Shown here one piece after another: positions 32,775-41,670 of a stretch of 64,000 nucleotides of DNA. Both the position numbers and the translations under genes were made by a program. Below the pieces are notes generated by a model, which worked only from the letters and a program-made list of their open reading frames with translations, was not told the DNA's origin and ran no database searches. Positions within the stretch are counted from its first letter, which is position 1. The number at the start of each line of letters is the position of its first letter. Where the stretch lies: positions 1 to 64,000 of the forward strand of contig NZ_JBEXNL010000016.1 in assembly GCF_040611135.1 (NCBI RefSeq), in the 5' to 3' direction. Source of the stretch: Tsukamurella sp040611135 (GTDB taxonomy: Bacteria > Actinomycetota > Actinomycetes > Mycobacteriales > Mycobacteriaceae).

Positions 32775-34727
32775 GTGAACCGCGTGATCGGCTTACCGCG
32801 GTTCTCGGACCGCACCCGGGACTGGTTCCTCAGCGGCATGTCCGAACGGGCGGGAACGCACGTCGGCCCCCACGCGAGCGACGCGGAGCATCCGCAGCCG
32901 TGGTGGAAGGTCATGTGCTTGACCGGCGTCGACTACTTTTCGACCCTCGGCTACCAGCCGGCCATCGCGTTCATCGCGGCCGGCGTCGTCTCGCCGATCG
33001 CCACGCTCGTGCTGATCGCACTGACGCTGTTCGGCGCGCTGCCGGTGTACAAGCGGGTCTCGCGCGAGAGCTTCAACGGTTCCGGCTCGCTGGCGATGTT
33101 CGAGCGGCTCCTGCCCTGGTGGGGCGGCAAGCTGTTCGTGCTCGTGCTGCTGGGCTTCGCGGCCACCGACTTCATCATCACGATCACGCTCTCGTCCTCG
33201 GACGCCGCCGAGCACATCGTCGAGAACCCGCTCGTCCCCTCGTTCTTCCACGGCGCGAACATCCCGATCACGCTGGGCCTGGTATTCCTCCTGGGGCTGG
33301 TCTTCCTCAAGGGGTTCCGCGAGGCGATCGGCACCGCGGTGGTGCTGGTGACTGTTTACCTCGCACTCAACGTCGTGACGATCGTCGTCGCGCTGTGGCA
33401 CGTCGCCGAGCGGCCGCAGCGGATCGTCGACTGGCAGGACCTGCTGTGGGCGCAGCACTCGAACCCGCTCATGGTGATCGCGGTGGCCCTGGTGGTGTTC
33501 CCGAAGCTCGCGCTCGGCCTGTCCGGGTTCGAGACCGGGGTCGCCGTGATGCCGCAGATCAAGGGCGACCCGAACGACGCGCCCGAGTACCCGGCGAAGC
33601 GCATCCGGGACACCGGACGCCTCCTCACCACCGCGGCCGTCATCATGAGCGTGCTGCTCGCGACGTCCAGTTTCGCGACCACGATCCTCATCCCGGCGAA
33701 GGAGTTCGAGCCCGACGGCAAGGCCAACGGCCGCGCCCTCGCCTGGCTCGCGCACGAGTACCTCGGCAACGGCTTCGGCACCGTCTACGACGTCTCGACG
33801 GTGGCCATCCTGTGGTTCGCGGGCGCGTCCGCGATGGCCGGCCTGCTCAACCTGGTGCCGCGCTACCTGCCGCGCTACGGGATGGCACCGCGGTGGGCCT
33901 CCGCCGTCCGGCCGCTGGTCGTGGTGCTCACGGTGATCGCCCTGGTCATCGTCCTGATCTTCGAGGCGGACGTGAACGCCCAGGGCGGCGCCTACGCGAC
34001 CGGCGTCCTCGTCCTCATGACCTCGGCCGCCATCGCCGTGACGATCTCGGCCCGGCGCAAACGGCAGACCGTCGCGACCTGGGCCTTCGGGCTCATCTCC
34101 GCGGTCTTCGTCTACACGACGATCGACAACGTCATCGAGCGGCCCGACGGCGTGCGGATCGCGGCGCTGTTCATCCTCGCCATCGCGGTGGTCTCCATCG
34201 GCTCGCGCGTGCGCCGCTCGTTCGAGCTCCGCGCCTCGTCGATCACCTTCGACGAGAAGGCCCTCGAATTCATCCGCGACGACGCCGCCGCCCAGCACGC
34301 CATCCGCATCGTCTCGCACGAGCCCGACGTGGACACCAAGAAGGAGTACCGCGACAAGGTCCGCGCCGAGCGTAAGTTCGGCCACATCCCCGGCCGCTCG
34401 CGGGTGATCCTGCTCGAGGTGTGGCCGCGCGACTCCTCGGACTTCGAGGAGGACCTGGAGGTGCGCGGCATCGAGAAGTTCGGGTACCGCCTGCTCAAGG
34501 TCCGTTCGGGCAGCATCGCGAACACCGTCGCGGCCGTGCTCCTGTACATCCGCGACGAAACCGGCGTGGTGCCCGAGGTCTACTTCCAGTGGTCGGAGAT
34601 GAACCCCGTGCTCAACATGGGCAAGTACCTCGTGGAGGGCTCGGGCGAGGTGGCCGCGGTCTGCCACGAGGTGCTCCGGCAGGCCGAGCACGACGCCAAG
34701 CGCCGCCCGACGGTGCACGTGTCGTAG
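32775..34727 (+). CDS. APC-family permease, Rv2690c-like
   Basis: A 650-residue integral membrane protein. About twelve helices lie between residues 45 and 500, beginning GVDYFSTLGYQPAIAFIAAG, followed by a cytoplasmic C-terminal domain of about 140 residues (LEVWPRDSSDFEEDLEV; EVYFQWSEMNPVLNMGKYL). This layout corresponds to Rv2690c of M. tuberculosis, an amino acid-polyamine-organocation transporter of unknown substrate. The start is GTG 32775; the in-frame codons upstream reach into the divergent promoter region and are rejected. The gene ends inside a short tandem-repeat array. A K+ or amino-acid role has been suggested for the family but is unproven. Confidence 0.87.
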   Translation: MNRVIGLPRFSDRTRDWFLSGMSERAGTHVGPHASDAEHPQPWWKVMCLTGVDYFSTLGYQPAIAFIAAGVVSPIATLVLIALTLFGALPVYKRVSRESFNGSGSLAMFERLLPWWGGKLFVLVLLGFAATDFIITITLSSSDAAEHIVENPLVPSFFHGANIPITLGLVFLLGLVFLKGFREAIGTAVVLVTVYLALNVVTIVVALWHVAERPQRIVDWQDLLWAQHSNPLMVIAVALVVFPKLALGLSGFETGVAVMPQIKGDPNDAPEYPAKRIRDTGRLLTTAAVIMSVLLATSSFATTILIPAKEFEPDGKANGRALAWLAHEYLGNGFGTVYDVSTVAILWFAGASAMAGLLNLVPRYLPRYGMAPRWASAVRPLVVVLTVIALVIVLIFEADVNAQGGAYATGVLVLMTSAAIAVTISARRKRQTVATWAFGLISAVFVYTTIDNVIERPDGVRIAALFILAIAVVSIGSRVRRSFELRASSITFDEKALEFIRDDAAAQHAIRIVSHEPDVDTKKEYRDKVRAERKFGHIPGRSRVILLEVWPRDSSDFEEDLEVRGIEKFGYRLLKVRSGSIANTVAAVLLYIRDETGVVPEVYFQWSEMNPVLNMGKYLVEGSGEVAAVCHEVLRQAEHDAKRRPTVHVS

Positions 34728-34728
34728 G

Positions 34729-34836
34729 GCGGACCGGGGCGCCCGCGCCGCACATCGACCCCTCACGCCTCGTAGCGCGGACCGGGGCGCCCACGCCGCA
34801 CATCGACCCCTCACGCCTCGTAGGCGGACCGGGGCG
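34729..34836. repeat. Tandem 47-48-bp repeats (VNTR-like)
   Basis: A unit starting GCGGACCGGGGCGCCCGCGC and ending CCTCACGCCTCGTAG occurs from 34729 (48 bp) and again from 34777 (47 bp, one substitution), with a third partial copy at 34824-34834 that reaches the 3' end of the hydrolase gene. It directly follows the permease stop codon. Length variation between strains is expected for such an array. Confidence 0.85.
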
Positions 34837-35658
34837 TCAGGGCCGGTAGGCGAAGGGCAGTTCGTGGTGCGACACGGGCAGCGTCTCGATCCGCATCCAC
34901 GGGTAGCGCTGCCGCACGGTGCGAGCCAGGGCGGCACCGTCGTGGTACCGACTGCGCAGCGCGAGGACGACGGTGACCCCGCCGGGCAGGTCCTCGAGCG
35001 CACGCAGGTCGACGGGGCGCGGCCGCTTCGGCGGCGCGTACGCCGGTCGGGGGCCGTCGGCGGCGGCTGCTGCGAGCCGACCGAGCGCGGCGGTGGGCGG
35101 CCAGTGCCCGCGCGTCTCCCAGACCGCGTGCGCGCGCTGCCGGCCTCTCGACGGTGCCAACAGCACCGGTACCGCCCGGAGCAGGGCACTCGGCAGCATG
35201 CGGGCGAACACGTCGGTGGGGTCGAGCAGGGTCAGTGACCGGACGCTCTCCGGCCGGGCGAGCGCGCACGCCACGGCGATCTGCGCGCCGTAGGAGTGCG
35301 CCAGTACGTCCGCGGACGACGCCCCGACACCGTCGAGCACCTCGACGATCCAGCCCGGCCAGTCGCCCCGCGAGCGGAAGGCGCGCCGCTGCGTTCCGCC
35401 GGCGTCGCCCGGCAGGTCGGGGGCGATCACCCGGAACCGCCGCGACAGATCCGCGGCCTGCGCGAACCAGACGGCCGCGGTGTCGCCCCCGCCCGGCAGG
35501 CACAACAGCGGCGGCGCATCGTCCGGCCCGCAGGTCAGCACCCGGGTCCGGGCCAGCGCACCGTCGACGGTGACCCGCCGCACCGGCACTCCCCAGTCCC
35601 GGACCACCGCGTCGTACGCGGCCTCGAGGTCGTCGCCCACGACATTCCTCTCGATCAT
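34837..35658 (-). CDS. Alpha/beta-hydrolase
   Basis: A 273-residue hydrolase. The strand-5 elbow is VLAHSYGAQIAVA (nucleophile Ser, in an AxSxG variant of GxSxG), the oxyanion region is LCLPGGGDTAAVW, and a late His is in LPVSHHELPF. An acidic partner is probably in RSLTLLDPTD or the strand before the final His. The substrate is unknown. ATG 35658 is covered by a perfect 15-bp palindrome (35649-35663). It is divergent from a MarR regulator 40 bp away, and the pair probably form a small regulated unit: the regulator controls the hydrolase and itself. Confidence 0.8.
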   Translation of the reverse strand: MIERNVVGDDLEAAYDAVVRDWGVPVRRVTVDGALARTRVLTCGPDDAPPLLCLPGGGDTAAVWFAQAADLSRRFRVIAPDLPGDAGGTQRRAFRSRGDWPGWIVEVLDGVGASSADVLAHSYGAQIAVACALARPESVRSLTLLDPTDVFARMLPSALLRAVPVLLAPSRGRQRAHAVWETRGHWPPTAALGRLAAAAADGPRPAYAPPKRPRPVDLRALEDLPGGVTVVLALRSRYHDGAALARTVRQRYPWMRIETLPVSHHELPFAYRP

Positions 35659-35663
35659 CGAGA
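35649..35663. promoter_or_regulatory. Perfect palindrome, likely MarR operator
   Basis: TCTCGAT-C-ATCGAGA reads the same on both strands and spans the start codon of the hydrolase gene, 36 bp before the marR start. MarR repressors bind short palindromes in such divergent regions. A second, weaker inverted element CTTCACGATCAAG lies at 35666-35678. Confidence 0.55.
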
Positions 35664-35698
35664 TACTTCACGATCAAGCTACCTGATAGATTCGCGCC

Positions 35699-36124
35699 GT
35701 GAGCGACAACGAGCACCTCGTGCACGCCCTGCGCGCCGCGGCAGTGCGCTGGGACGACGAGATCTCGGCCTTCGGCGCGCGGCACGCGCTGGGCGGCACC
35801 GACGTGCGCGCCCTCGTCACGCTGCTAGACCTCGAACGCGCAGGAGAATCCGCCACTCCGGGCATCCTCGGGTCCCACCTGGGCCTGAGCTCGGCGGCGT
35901 GCACCGCGCTCGTCGACCGGCTCGCCGCGGCGCGCCTCGTCGCCCGCACGCCGGACCCGACGGACCGGCGCCGCGTGCGGCTCGCAGTCACCGATCGAGC
36001 GCGCACACTCGGGGAGGGGTTCTTCGGTGCCTTCCTCGGCCCGATCCGGGCCGCGGCCGCCGCCCTCTCCCCCGCCGAGGCCGAGGTGGTGGCGCGTTTC
36101 CTGGCGTCGACGAATCCGCCGTGA
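35699..36124 (+). CDS. MarR-family transcriptional regulator
   Basis: A 141-residue winged-helix regulator. The recognition region is GILGSHLGLSSAACTALVDRL and the wing is LVARTPDPTDRRRVRLAVTDR, the family's hallmark DxRxxR pattern. It begins with GTG at 35699. It is divergent from an alpha/beta-hydrolase gene (start 35658) with two palindromic elements between, so it is the most likely regulator of that gene. The ligand is unknown; MarR proteins typically sense phenolic or oxidising compounds. Confidence 0.88.
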   Translation: MSDNEHLVHALRAAAVRWDDEISAFGARHALGGTDVRALVTLLDLERAGESATPGILGSHLGLSSAACTALVDRLAAARLVARTPDPTDRRRVRLAVTDRARTLGEGFFGAFLGPIRAAAAALSPAEAEVVARFLASTNPP

Positions 36125-36194
36125 GCAGAAACACGCGACGGCGGGGAATCGGGACAACTGTCGGGAAGTTGTTCCTCTGTGAAAAACTGATGGT

Positions 36195-36225
36195 TCCTCC
36201 TGGCGGAGGAGCACGGTGACGGAGG
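36195..36225 (+). promoter_or_regulatory. Possible RNA switch at the PAC2 ribosome-binding site
   Basis: TCCTCC (36195-36200) can pair with GGAGGA at 36205-36210 or with the Shine-Dalgarno GGAGGT at 36221-36226 of the next gene. The two pairings are mutually exclusive and would free or block the ribosome site. Seen in sequence only; no known riboswitch family fits. Confidence 0.35.
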
Positions 36226-36232
36226 TAGTGGC

Positions 36233-37165
36233 ATGGACGAGCAGTCCCACATGTACGAGCTGGAGTTCCCGGGTCCCACGGTGTCGGACACCGACGGCAA
36301 CGGGCCCGTGCTGGTGCACGCGCTGGACGGCTACGCCGACGCGGGGCACGCCCTGGGGCTGCTGCGCAAGCACCTCAAGCAGAACCTCTCCGCGGAGCTG
36401 GTCGCGTCCTTCGACGTCGACGAGCTGATCGACTACCGCTCGCGCCGCCCCTCCATGACCTTCGAGGACGGATTCACCGGCGTCGAGGAGCCCGAGCTCA
36501 ATCTCTACGCGATCCGCGACACCGCGGGCAAGCCCTTCCTGCTGCTCGCCGGCGCCGAGCCGGACCTGCGCTGGAACGGCTTCGTCGGCGCCGTCGCGGG
36601 TCTCGCCGAGCGATTCGGCGTGCGCACCGTCGTCGGGTTGCACGCGATCCCCATGGCGGTCCCGCACACCCGTCCGGTGCCGGTCACGGCGCACGGCAAC
36701 AACCCCGACCTGCGCGAGGGGCTGCGGTCCTGGGACGGCACGATGCGCCTGCCCGGAAGCGCCGCCGGCATGCTCGAACTGCGGATGGCCGACAAGGGAT
36801 ACGACACCGTCGGCCTGTCGGTCCACGTGCCGCACTACTTGGCGCAGAACGACTACCCGGAGGCCGTGCTCGGCATGCTGGGCGCGCTGCGCAGTACGGT
36901 CGGGCTCGACCTGCCCGACGGTGACCTCCCCGTCGAGGCCGCCGGGCTGCGCGAGCAGATCGACGCGCAGGTCTCGTCCAGTGCCGAGATCTCGTCGGTC
37001 GTGGAGACCCTCGAGCAGCAGTACGACGAGGCCGTCGCGCAGCCGCGCGAGTTGCTCATCGCCGACGGCGAGGCGATCCCGACGGGTGACGACCTGGCGA
37101 GTGAGTTCGAGGCCTTCCTCGCGGAGCAGGCCGGCGACGAGGGCGAGAACGGCACGAATCCGTGA
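36233..37165 (+). CDS. PAC2-family protein (Rv2714-like)
   Basis: A 310-residue protein of the proteasome-assembly-chaperone-2-like (PAC2) fold, identified by GPVLVHALDGYADAGHALGL near residue 24, FLLLAGAEPDLRWNGFVGAV, and VPHYLAQNDYPEAVLGML, close to the mycobacterial Rv2714 group. Rv2714 has a known crystal structure, but the cellular role is unsettled. ATG 36233 follows GGAGGT by 7 nt. The stop overlaps the GTG of the next hydrolase (GTGA), as in Rv2714-Rv2715 of M. tuberculosis, so the two are translationally coupled. Confidence 0.88.
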   Translation: MDEQSHMYELEFPGPTVSDTDGNGPVLVHALDGYADAGHALGLLRKHLKQNLSAELVASFDVDELIDYRSRRPSMTFEDGFTGVEEPELNLYAIRDTAGKPFLLLAGAEPDLRWNGFVGAVAGLAERFGVRTVVGLHAIPMAVPHTRPVPVTAHGNNPDLREGLRSWDGTMRLPGSAAGMLELRMADKGYDTVGLSVHVPHYLAQNDYPEAVLGMLGALRSTVGLDLPDGDLPVEAAGLREQIDAQVSSSAEISSVVETLEQQYDEAVAQPRELLIADGEAIPTGDDLASEFEAFLAEQAGDEGENGTNP

Positions 37166-38097
37166 CCGCGGTGCGCCGGCGGACGGCGCTGATCCATGGT
37201 CACCGTCGGGCGTACCGGATGGGCGGCAGCGGGCCCGCGCTCCTGCTGATCCACGGCATGGCCGACAACTCCTCGACCTTCGAGCCGCTGTTCGAGCGGC
37301 TCGCCGAGCACTACACCGTGATCGCTCCCGACCTCCTCGGGCACGGGGACTCCGACCGGCCGCGCGCCGACTACTCGCTGCCCGCGTTCGCCAACGCGAT
37401 GCGCGATCTCCTGCTCTACCTGGGCGTCGAGCGGGCCACGCTGGTCGGCCACTCCCTCGGCGGCGGGATCGCCGGCCAGTTCACCTACCAGTTCCCGGAG
37501 ATGGTCGAACGGCTCGTCTTCGTCAACACCGGCGGCGTGACCCGATCGGTCTCCCCGGTACTGCGCGCGGTCTCGCTGCCGCTCTCGGAGGTCGCGATCC
37601 GCTCGCTGGCGCTGCCGGGAGTGCTGCCGGTCACCAATGCGGCCCTGGGGCTCCTCGGCCGGGTCCCGCTGAAACTGTTCGTCGACAACGCGGAATGCGC
37701 CCGGGTCCTCACGGGCCTGCCGCACGCGGGGACACCGCGCGCCTTCGCGCGCACACTGCGGGCGGTCGTCGACCCGTCGGGCCAGGTCGTGACGATGCTG
37801 GACCGTACCTACATCGCGGATTCGGTGCCCGTTCTCGTGGTGTGGGGTTCCGACGACCCGATCATCCCCGTCGACCACGCGCACCTACTGCACGCCGCGC
37901 TGCCCGCCTCGCGCCTGGAGGTGTTCGACGGTGCCGGCCACTTCCCGTTCCGCACGGATCCGGAGCGGTTCGTGCGCGTCCTCACCGAGTTCGTCGATTC
38001 GACGGTGCCCGCCCGCCTCACGCAGGACGACCTGCAGACCGCGCTGCGCCGCGACCGCGACCTCGACGCCGAGGTCCAGATCGAAACGCCCGCGTAA
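37162..38097 (+). CDS. Alpha/beta-hydrolase (Rv2715-like), first of a tandem pair
   Basis: A 311-residue hydrolase. The catalytic set is visible: nucleophile in LVGHSLGGGIAGQF, acid in VVWGSDDPIIPVDH, His in FDGAGHFPFRTDP. The N-terminal signature is RRAYRMGGSGPALLLIHG, and the cap region lies between the nucleophile and acid. It overlaps the PAC2 gene by 4 bp. A paralogue with the same layout follows 74 bp downstream, the result of tandem duplication. Epoxide-hydrolase or haloperoxidase-like esterase activity is possible; the natural substrate is unknown. Confidence 0.85.
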   Translation: MTAVRRRTALIHGHRRAYRMGGSGPALLLIHGMADNSSTFEPLFERLAEHYTVIAPDLLGHGDSDRPRADYSLPAFANAMRDLLLYLGVERATLVGHSLGGGIAGQFTYQFPEMVERLVFVNTGGVTRSVSPVLRAVSLPLSEVAIRSLALPGVLPVTNAALGLLGRVPLKLFVDNAECARVLTGLPHAGTPRAFARTLRAVVDPSGQVVTMLDRTYIADSVPVLVVWGSDDPIIPVDHAHLLHAALPASRLEVFDGAGHFPFRTDPERFVRVLTEFVDSTVPARLTQDDLQTALRRDRDLDAEVQIETPA

Positions 38098-38171
38098 CCG
38101 GCGACGCCGCCGCGCGTAACGCGGGCGGCGCACACTTCACAGCGCAGTGCAGTCGCTGTGAGGAGGCCGTG

Positions 38172-39140
38172 ATGAGTCCAGAGATCCTGCCGTTCCGGGC
38201 GCGTCCGTACGCGCCCGACCTGTGCTTCGCCACGATCCACGGGCACCGTCGGGCCTACCGGATAGGCGGCAGCGGCCCCGCGCTGCTGCTCCTGCACGGC
38301 ATCGGGGACAACTCCCTGGTCTGGGAACCGGTGATGGGCCGATTGACCGACCGGTTCACCGTGATCGCACCGGACCTGTTGGGGCACGGCCTCTCCGACC
38401 GGCCGCGCGCAGACTACTCGGTTGCCGCGTTCGCCAACGGGATGCGGGACCTGCTGTGCTACCTGGGCATCGACCGGGTGACGATCGTGGGCCACTCCCT
38501 GGGCGGCGGTGTGGCCGGCCAGTTCTCGTACCAGTACCCGGAGATGGTCGAGCGGATCGCGTTCGTGGCGCCCGGCGGTGTGGATCACGACGTCTCGCCG
38601 CTCCTGCGCCTGCTGTCGCTACCGTTCGCCGAGCAGGTCGTCGCACTCACCGCCCTTCCGGGCGCGAAGCAGGTCCTGGCAGGCGTGCTGCTCGCGACCG
38701 CCGCACTGCCGGGCCCCCTGCGCGCCGACGCGGTGCAGCTACGTCGCGCCCTCGACCGGATGCCGAACACCGCCTCCCCGCACGCCTTCTCGCGCACGCT
38801 GCGGTCGGTGGTCGACCTCCGCGGTCAGGTCGTCACGATGCGCGATCGGTGCTACCTGACCGCACGGGTACCCACCCTGATCGCCTGGGGCGCGGACGAT
38901 TCGATCATCCCGTCGGCCCACGCCGAGGTGCTGCGCGCGGCGCTGCCCGAGGCACGGGTGGAGGTGTTCGACGGCGTCGGGCACTTCCCGATGACGGAGG
39001 CACCGGACCGGTTCCTCGACGTGCTCACCGACTTCCTGGCATCGACCGAACCCGCCCGCCTGGCGCGGGCGCACCTCCGCGACGGCCTGCGGGCGGCGGC
39101 GGGCGTCACCGTCGTCCCGCCCGCGCGGGAGCTGGGCTGA
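38172..39140 (+). CDS. Alpha/beta-hydrolase, tandem paralogue of 37162-38097
   Basis: A 322-residue hydrolase with the same landmarks as its upstream neighbour: HGHRRAYRIGGSGPALLLLHG, IVGHSLGGGVAGQFSYQYPE, AWGADDSIIPSAHAEV and the terminal His in GVGHFPMTEAPDRF. The two proteins match in many stretches, notably DRPRADYS and the GGG after the nucleophile. It has a 15-residue longer N-terminus, an ATG at 38172 and AGGAGG 5 nt upstream. It is probably cotranscribed with PAC2 and the first paralogue. The different cap sequence suggests that the copies have diverged in substrate. Confidence 0.86.
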   Translation: MSPEILPFRARPYAPDLCFATIHGHRRAYRIGGSGPALLLLHGIGDNSLVWEPVMGRLTDRFTVIAPDLLGHGLSDRPRADYSVAAFANGMRDLLCYLGIDRVTIVGHSLGGGVAGQFSYQYPEMVERIAFVAPGGVDHDVSPLLRLLSLPFAEQVVALTALPGAKQVLAGVLLATAALPGPLRADAVQLRRALDRMPNTASPHAFSRTLRSVVDLRGQVVTMRDRCYLTARVPTLIAWGADDSIIPSAHAEVLRAALPEARVEVFDGVGHFPMTEAPDRFLDVLTDFLASTEPARLARAHLRDGLRAAAGVTVVPPARELG

Positions 39141-39173
39141 ACAGCCGCGATGACGGTCCGTAGAATCAGATGA

Positions 39174-41669
39174 GTGAACCTCACCGACCTGCTCCCGTCC
39201 GACCCGACGGCGGATGCGGTCTTCGAGGCCTTCCTCGACTGGACCACCGGCCGTGGCATCGAGCTCTACCCCGCGCAGGAGGAGGCGCTGATCGCGGCAT
39301 GCTCCGGTGCGAACGTCATCGTCGCCACTCCCACCGGTTCCGGGAAGTCCCTGGTCGCAATGGGCGCCCAGTTCGCGGCGCTCGCGCAGGGCCGGCGCAC
39401 GTACTACACCGCGCCGATCAAGGCGCTGGTCAGCGAGAAGTTCTTCGCCCTCTGTGAGGTCTTCGGCACCGAGAACGTGGGCATGGTGACCGGCGACGCC
39501 GCAGTCAACGCCGACGCGCCGATCGTGTGCGCCACCGCCGAGATCGTGGCGAACCTCGCGCTGCGCGAGGGGAAGGACTCGGACATCGCGCAGGTGGTGA
39601 TGGACGAGTTCCACTACTACTCGGAGCCCGACCGCGGCTGGGCGTGGCAGGTGCCGCTGATCGAACTGCCGCACGCGCAGTTCGTCCTCATGTCGGCGAC
39701 GCTCGGCGACACGTCCTTCTTCGAGGAGGACCTCACGCGCCGTACCGGCCGGGAGACCGTGCTCGTCGCGGGTGCGGAACGCCCGGTACCGCTGCACTTC
39801 TCGTACTCCACCATGGCGATCCAGGACCAGATCGTCGAGCTGGTCACCACGCACCAGGCGCCGGTCTACGTGGTGCACTTCACGCAGCAGGCCGCGGCCG
39901 AACGTGCACAGGCACTGATGTCGTTGCCACTGGCGAGCAAGGAGCAGAAGGCGGAGATCGCGGAGGCGATCGGCGACTTCCAGTTCACCACGGGCTTCGG
40001 CAAGACCCTCTCGCGCCTGATCCGGTCCGGTATCGGGGTGCACCACGCGGGCATGCTCCCCCGCTACCGACGCCTCGTGGAGAAGCTCGCCCAGGAGGGC
40101 CTGCTCAAGGTGATCTGCGGCACGGACACGCTCGGTGTCGGCATCAACGTGCCGATCCGCACCGTCTACCTGACGGGCCTGACCAAGTTCGACGGTACGC
40201 GGACCCGCCACCTGCGCGCCCGCGAGTTCCACCAGATCGCCGGCCGCGCGGGCCGCGCCGGCTACGACACGATGGGCACCGTCGTGGTCGCGGCACCGGA
40301 TCACGAGATCGAGAACGCGCGCCGCGAGGCGAAGGCCGGCGGGGATCCGGCGAAGCTCAAGCGCGTTCAGCGCCGCAAGCCGCCGGAGGGCTTCGTCTCC
40401 TGGGGGAAGGCCACCTTCGAGAAGCTGGTCGCCGCGGATCCGGAGCCGCTCACTTCCCGCTTCTCCGTGACCAATTCGATGCTGCTCAACGTGATCGCGC
40501 GGCCGGAGAACTGCTTCTCCTCGATGCGGCACCTGCTGGAGGACAACCACGAGTCCCGACGGAATCAGTTGCGCCACATCCGCACCGCGATCACCCTGTT
40601 CCGCGGGCTCCAGTCCGGCGGCGTGGTGGACAAGCTCGCCGAGCCCGACGAGTTCGGCCGGCACGTGCGGCTCACCGTCGACCTGCAGCCCGATTTCGCG
40701 CTGAACCAGCCCCTTGCGCCCTTCGCGCTCGCCGCACTGGAGCTGCTCGACCCCGAGGAGTCCGACTACGCCCTCGACGTCATCTCAGTGATCGAGTCGG
40801 TGCTCGACGATCCGCGGCCCGTGTTGCGCGCTCAGCAGAACGCCGCACGAGGCGCGGCCGTCGCGGAGATGAAGGCGGACGGTATCGACTACGACGAGCG
40901 GATGGCGCTGCTCGAGGACGTGACCTACCCGAAGCCCCTCGAGGACGTGCTCGTGCCCGCGTTCGCGACCTACGCGGCGGGCCACGCGTGGGTGACGCAG
41001 TTCGAGCTGTCGCCGAAGTCCGTGGTGCGCGAGATGATCGAGCGCGCGATGACCTTCAACGACCTGGTCTCGAAGTACCAGCTCGGCCGCTCCGAAGGGG
41101 CCGTGCTCCGGTACCTGTCGGACGCCTTCAAGACGCTGCGGCACACCGTCCCGGAGGCGGCGCGCACGCCGGAACTCGAGGACTACATCGCCTGGTTGGG
41201 CGCCCTCGTACGGTACGTGGACAGTTCGCTCGTCGACGAGTGGGAGGAGATGACCTCGCCGGATCCGGTGAAGGCGCACGCCTCCGCGCCGGAGATCGGA
41301 CGGTCCACCTCGCTGACCGCCGACGAGCGCGCCTTCGCGGTCATGGTGCGCAACGCCCTGTTCCGGCGCGTGCAGCTCGTCGCCGAGGAGGAGTACGACC
41401 TGCTGGACGCGATGGACCCCGGCGTCGACTGGTACGCCGCTTTCGACGACTACTACGAGGACTACGACGACATCGAGACGGGCGCCGACGCCCGTGGGCC
41501 GCAGCTGTTCTCGCTCGACACCTCCATGCCCCGCGCGTGGAAGGTGCGGCAGACGATCGCCGATCCCGACGGCGACCACGGCTGGGCCATCACCGCCGTC
41601 GTCGACCTGCCGGCGTCCGACGAGCGCGGCGATGTCGTGCTCGTGGACGTCGAGGTCGTCTCGGGCTGA
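39174..41669 (+). CDS. DEAD/DEAH-box RNA helicase with DUF3516
   Basis: An 831-residue Ski2-like SF2 helicase. Walker A is ATPTGSGKSLVAMGAQF near residue 52, motif II is VVMDEFHYYSEPDRG, motif III is VLMSATLGD, and motif VI is FHQIAGRAGRAGYDTMG. The C-terminal 350 residues are DUF3516, restricted to actinobacteria and ending in an acidic DYYEDYDDIETGAD stretch. It starts with GTG at 39174, 33 bp after the hydrolase. It likely acts in RNA processing or ribosome metabolism; it differs from HelY. The stop is 1 bp from the convergent response-regulator stop. Confidence 0.87.
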   Translation: MNLTDLLPSDPTADAVFEAFLDWTTGRGIELYPAQEEALIAACSGANVIVATPTGSGKSLVAMGAQFAALAQGRRTYYTAPIKALVSEKFFALCEVFGTENVGMVTGDAAVNADAPIVCATAEIVANLALREGKDSDIAQVVMDEFHYYSEPDRGWAWQVPLIELPHAQFVLMSATLGDTSFFEEDLTRRTGRETVLVAGAERPVPLHFSYSTMAIQDQIVELVTTHQAPVYVVHFTQQAAAERAQALMSLPLASKEQKAEIAEAIGDFQFTTGFGKTLSRLIRSGIGVHHAGMLPRYRRLVEKLAQEGLLKVICGTDTLGVGINVPIRTVYLTGLTKFDGTRTRHLRAREFHQIAGRAGRAGYDTMGTVVVAAPDHEIENARREAKAGGDPAKLKRVQRRKPPEGFVSWGKATFEKLVAADPEPLTSRFSVTNSMLLNVIARPENCFSSMRHLLEDNHESRRNQLRHIRTAITLFRGLQSGGVVDKLAEPDEFGRHVRLTVDLQPDFALNQPLAPFALAALELLDPEESDYALDVISVIESVLDDPRPVLRAQQNAARGAAVAEMKADGIDYDERMALLEDVTYPKPLEDVLVPAFATYAAGHAWVTQFELSPKSVVREMIERAMTFNDLVSKYQLGRSEGAVLRYLSDAFKTLRHTVPEAARTPELEDYIAWLGALVRYVDSSLVDEWEEMTSPDPVKAHASAPEIGRSTSLTADERAFAVMVRNALFRRVQLVAEEEYDLLDAMDPGVDWYAAFDDYYEDYDDIETGADARGPQLFSLDTSMPRAWKVRQTIADPDGDHGWAITAVVDLPASDERGDVVLVDVEVVSG

Positions 41670-41670
41670 G

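Noticed and set aside
32793..35189. Open frame of 798 codons on the minus strand over the APC permease
   Set aside because: A long His/Asp/Glu/Arg-rich translation without conserved motifs; the + strand gives a normal 12-helix permease.
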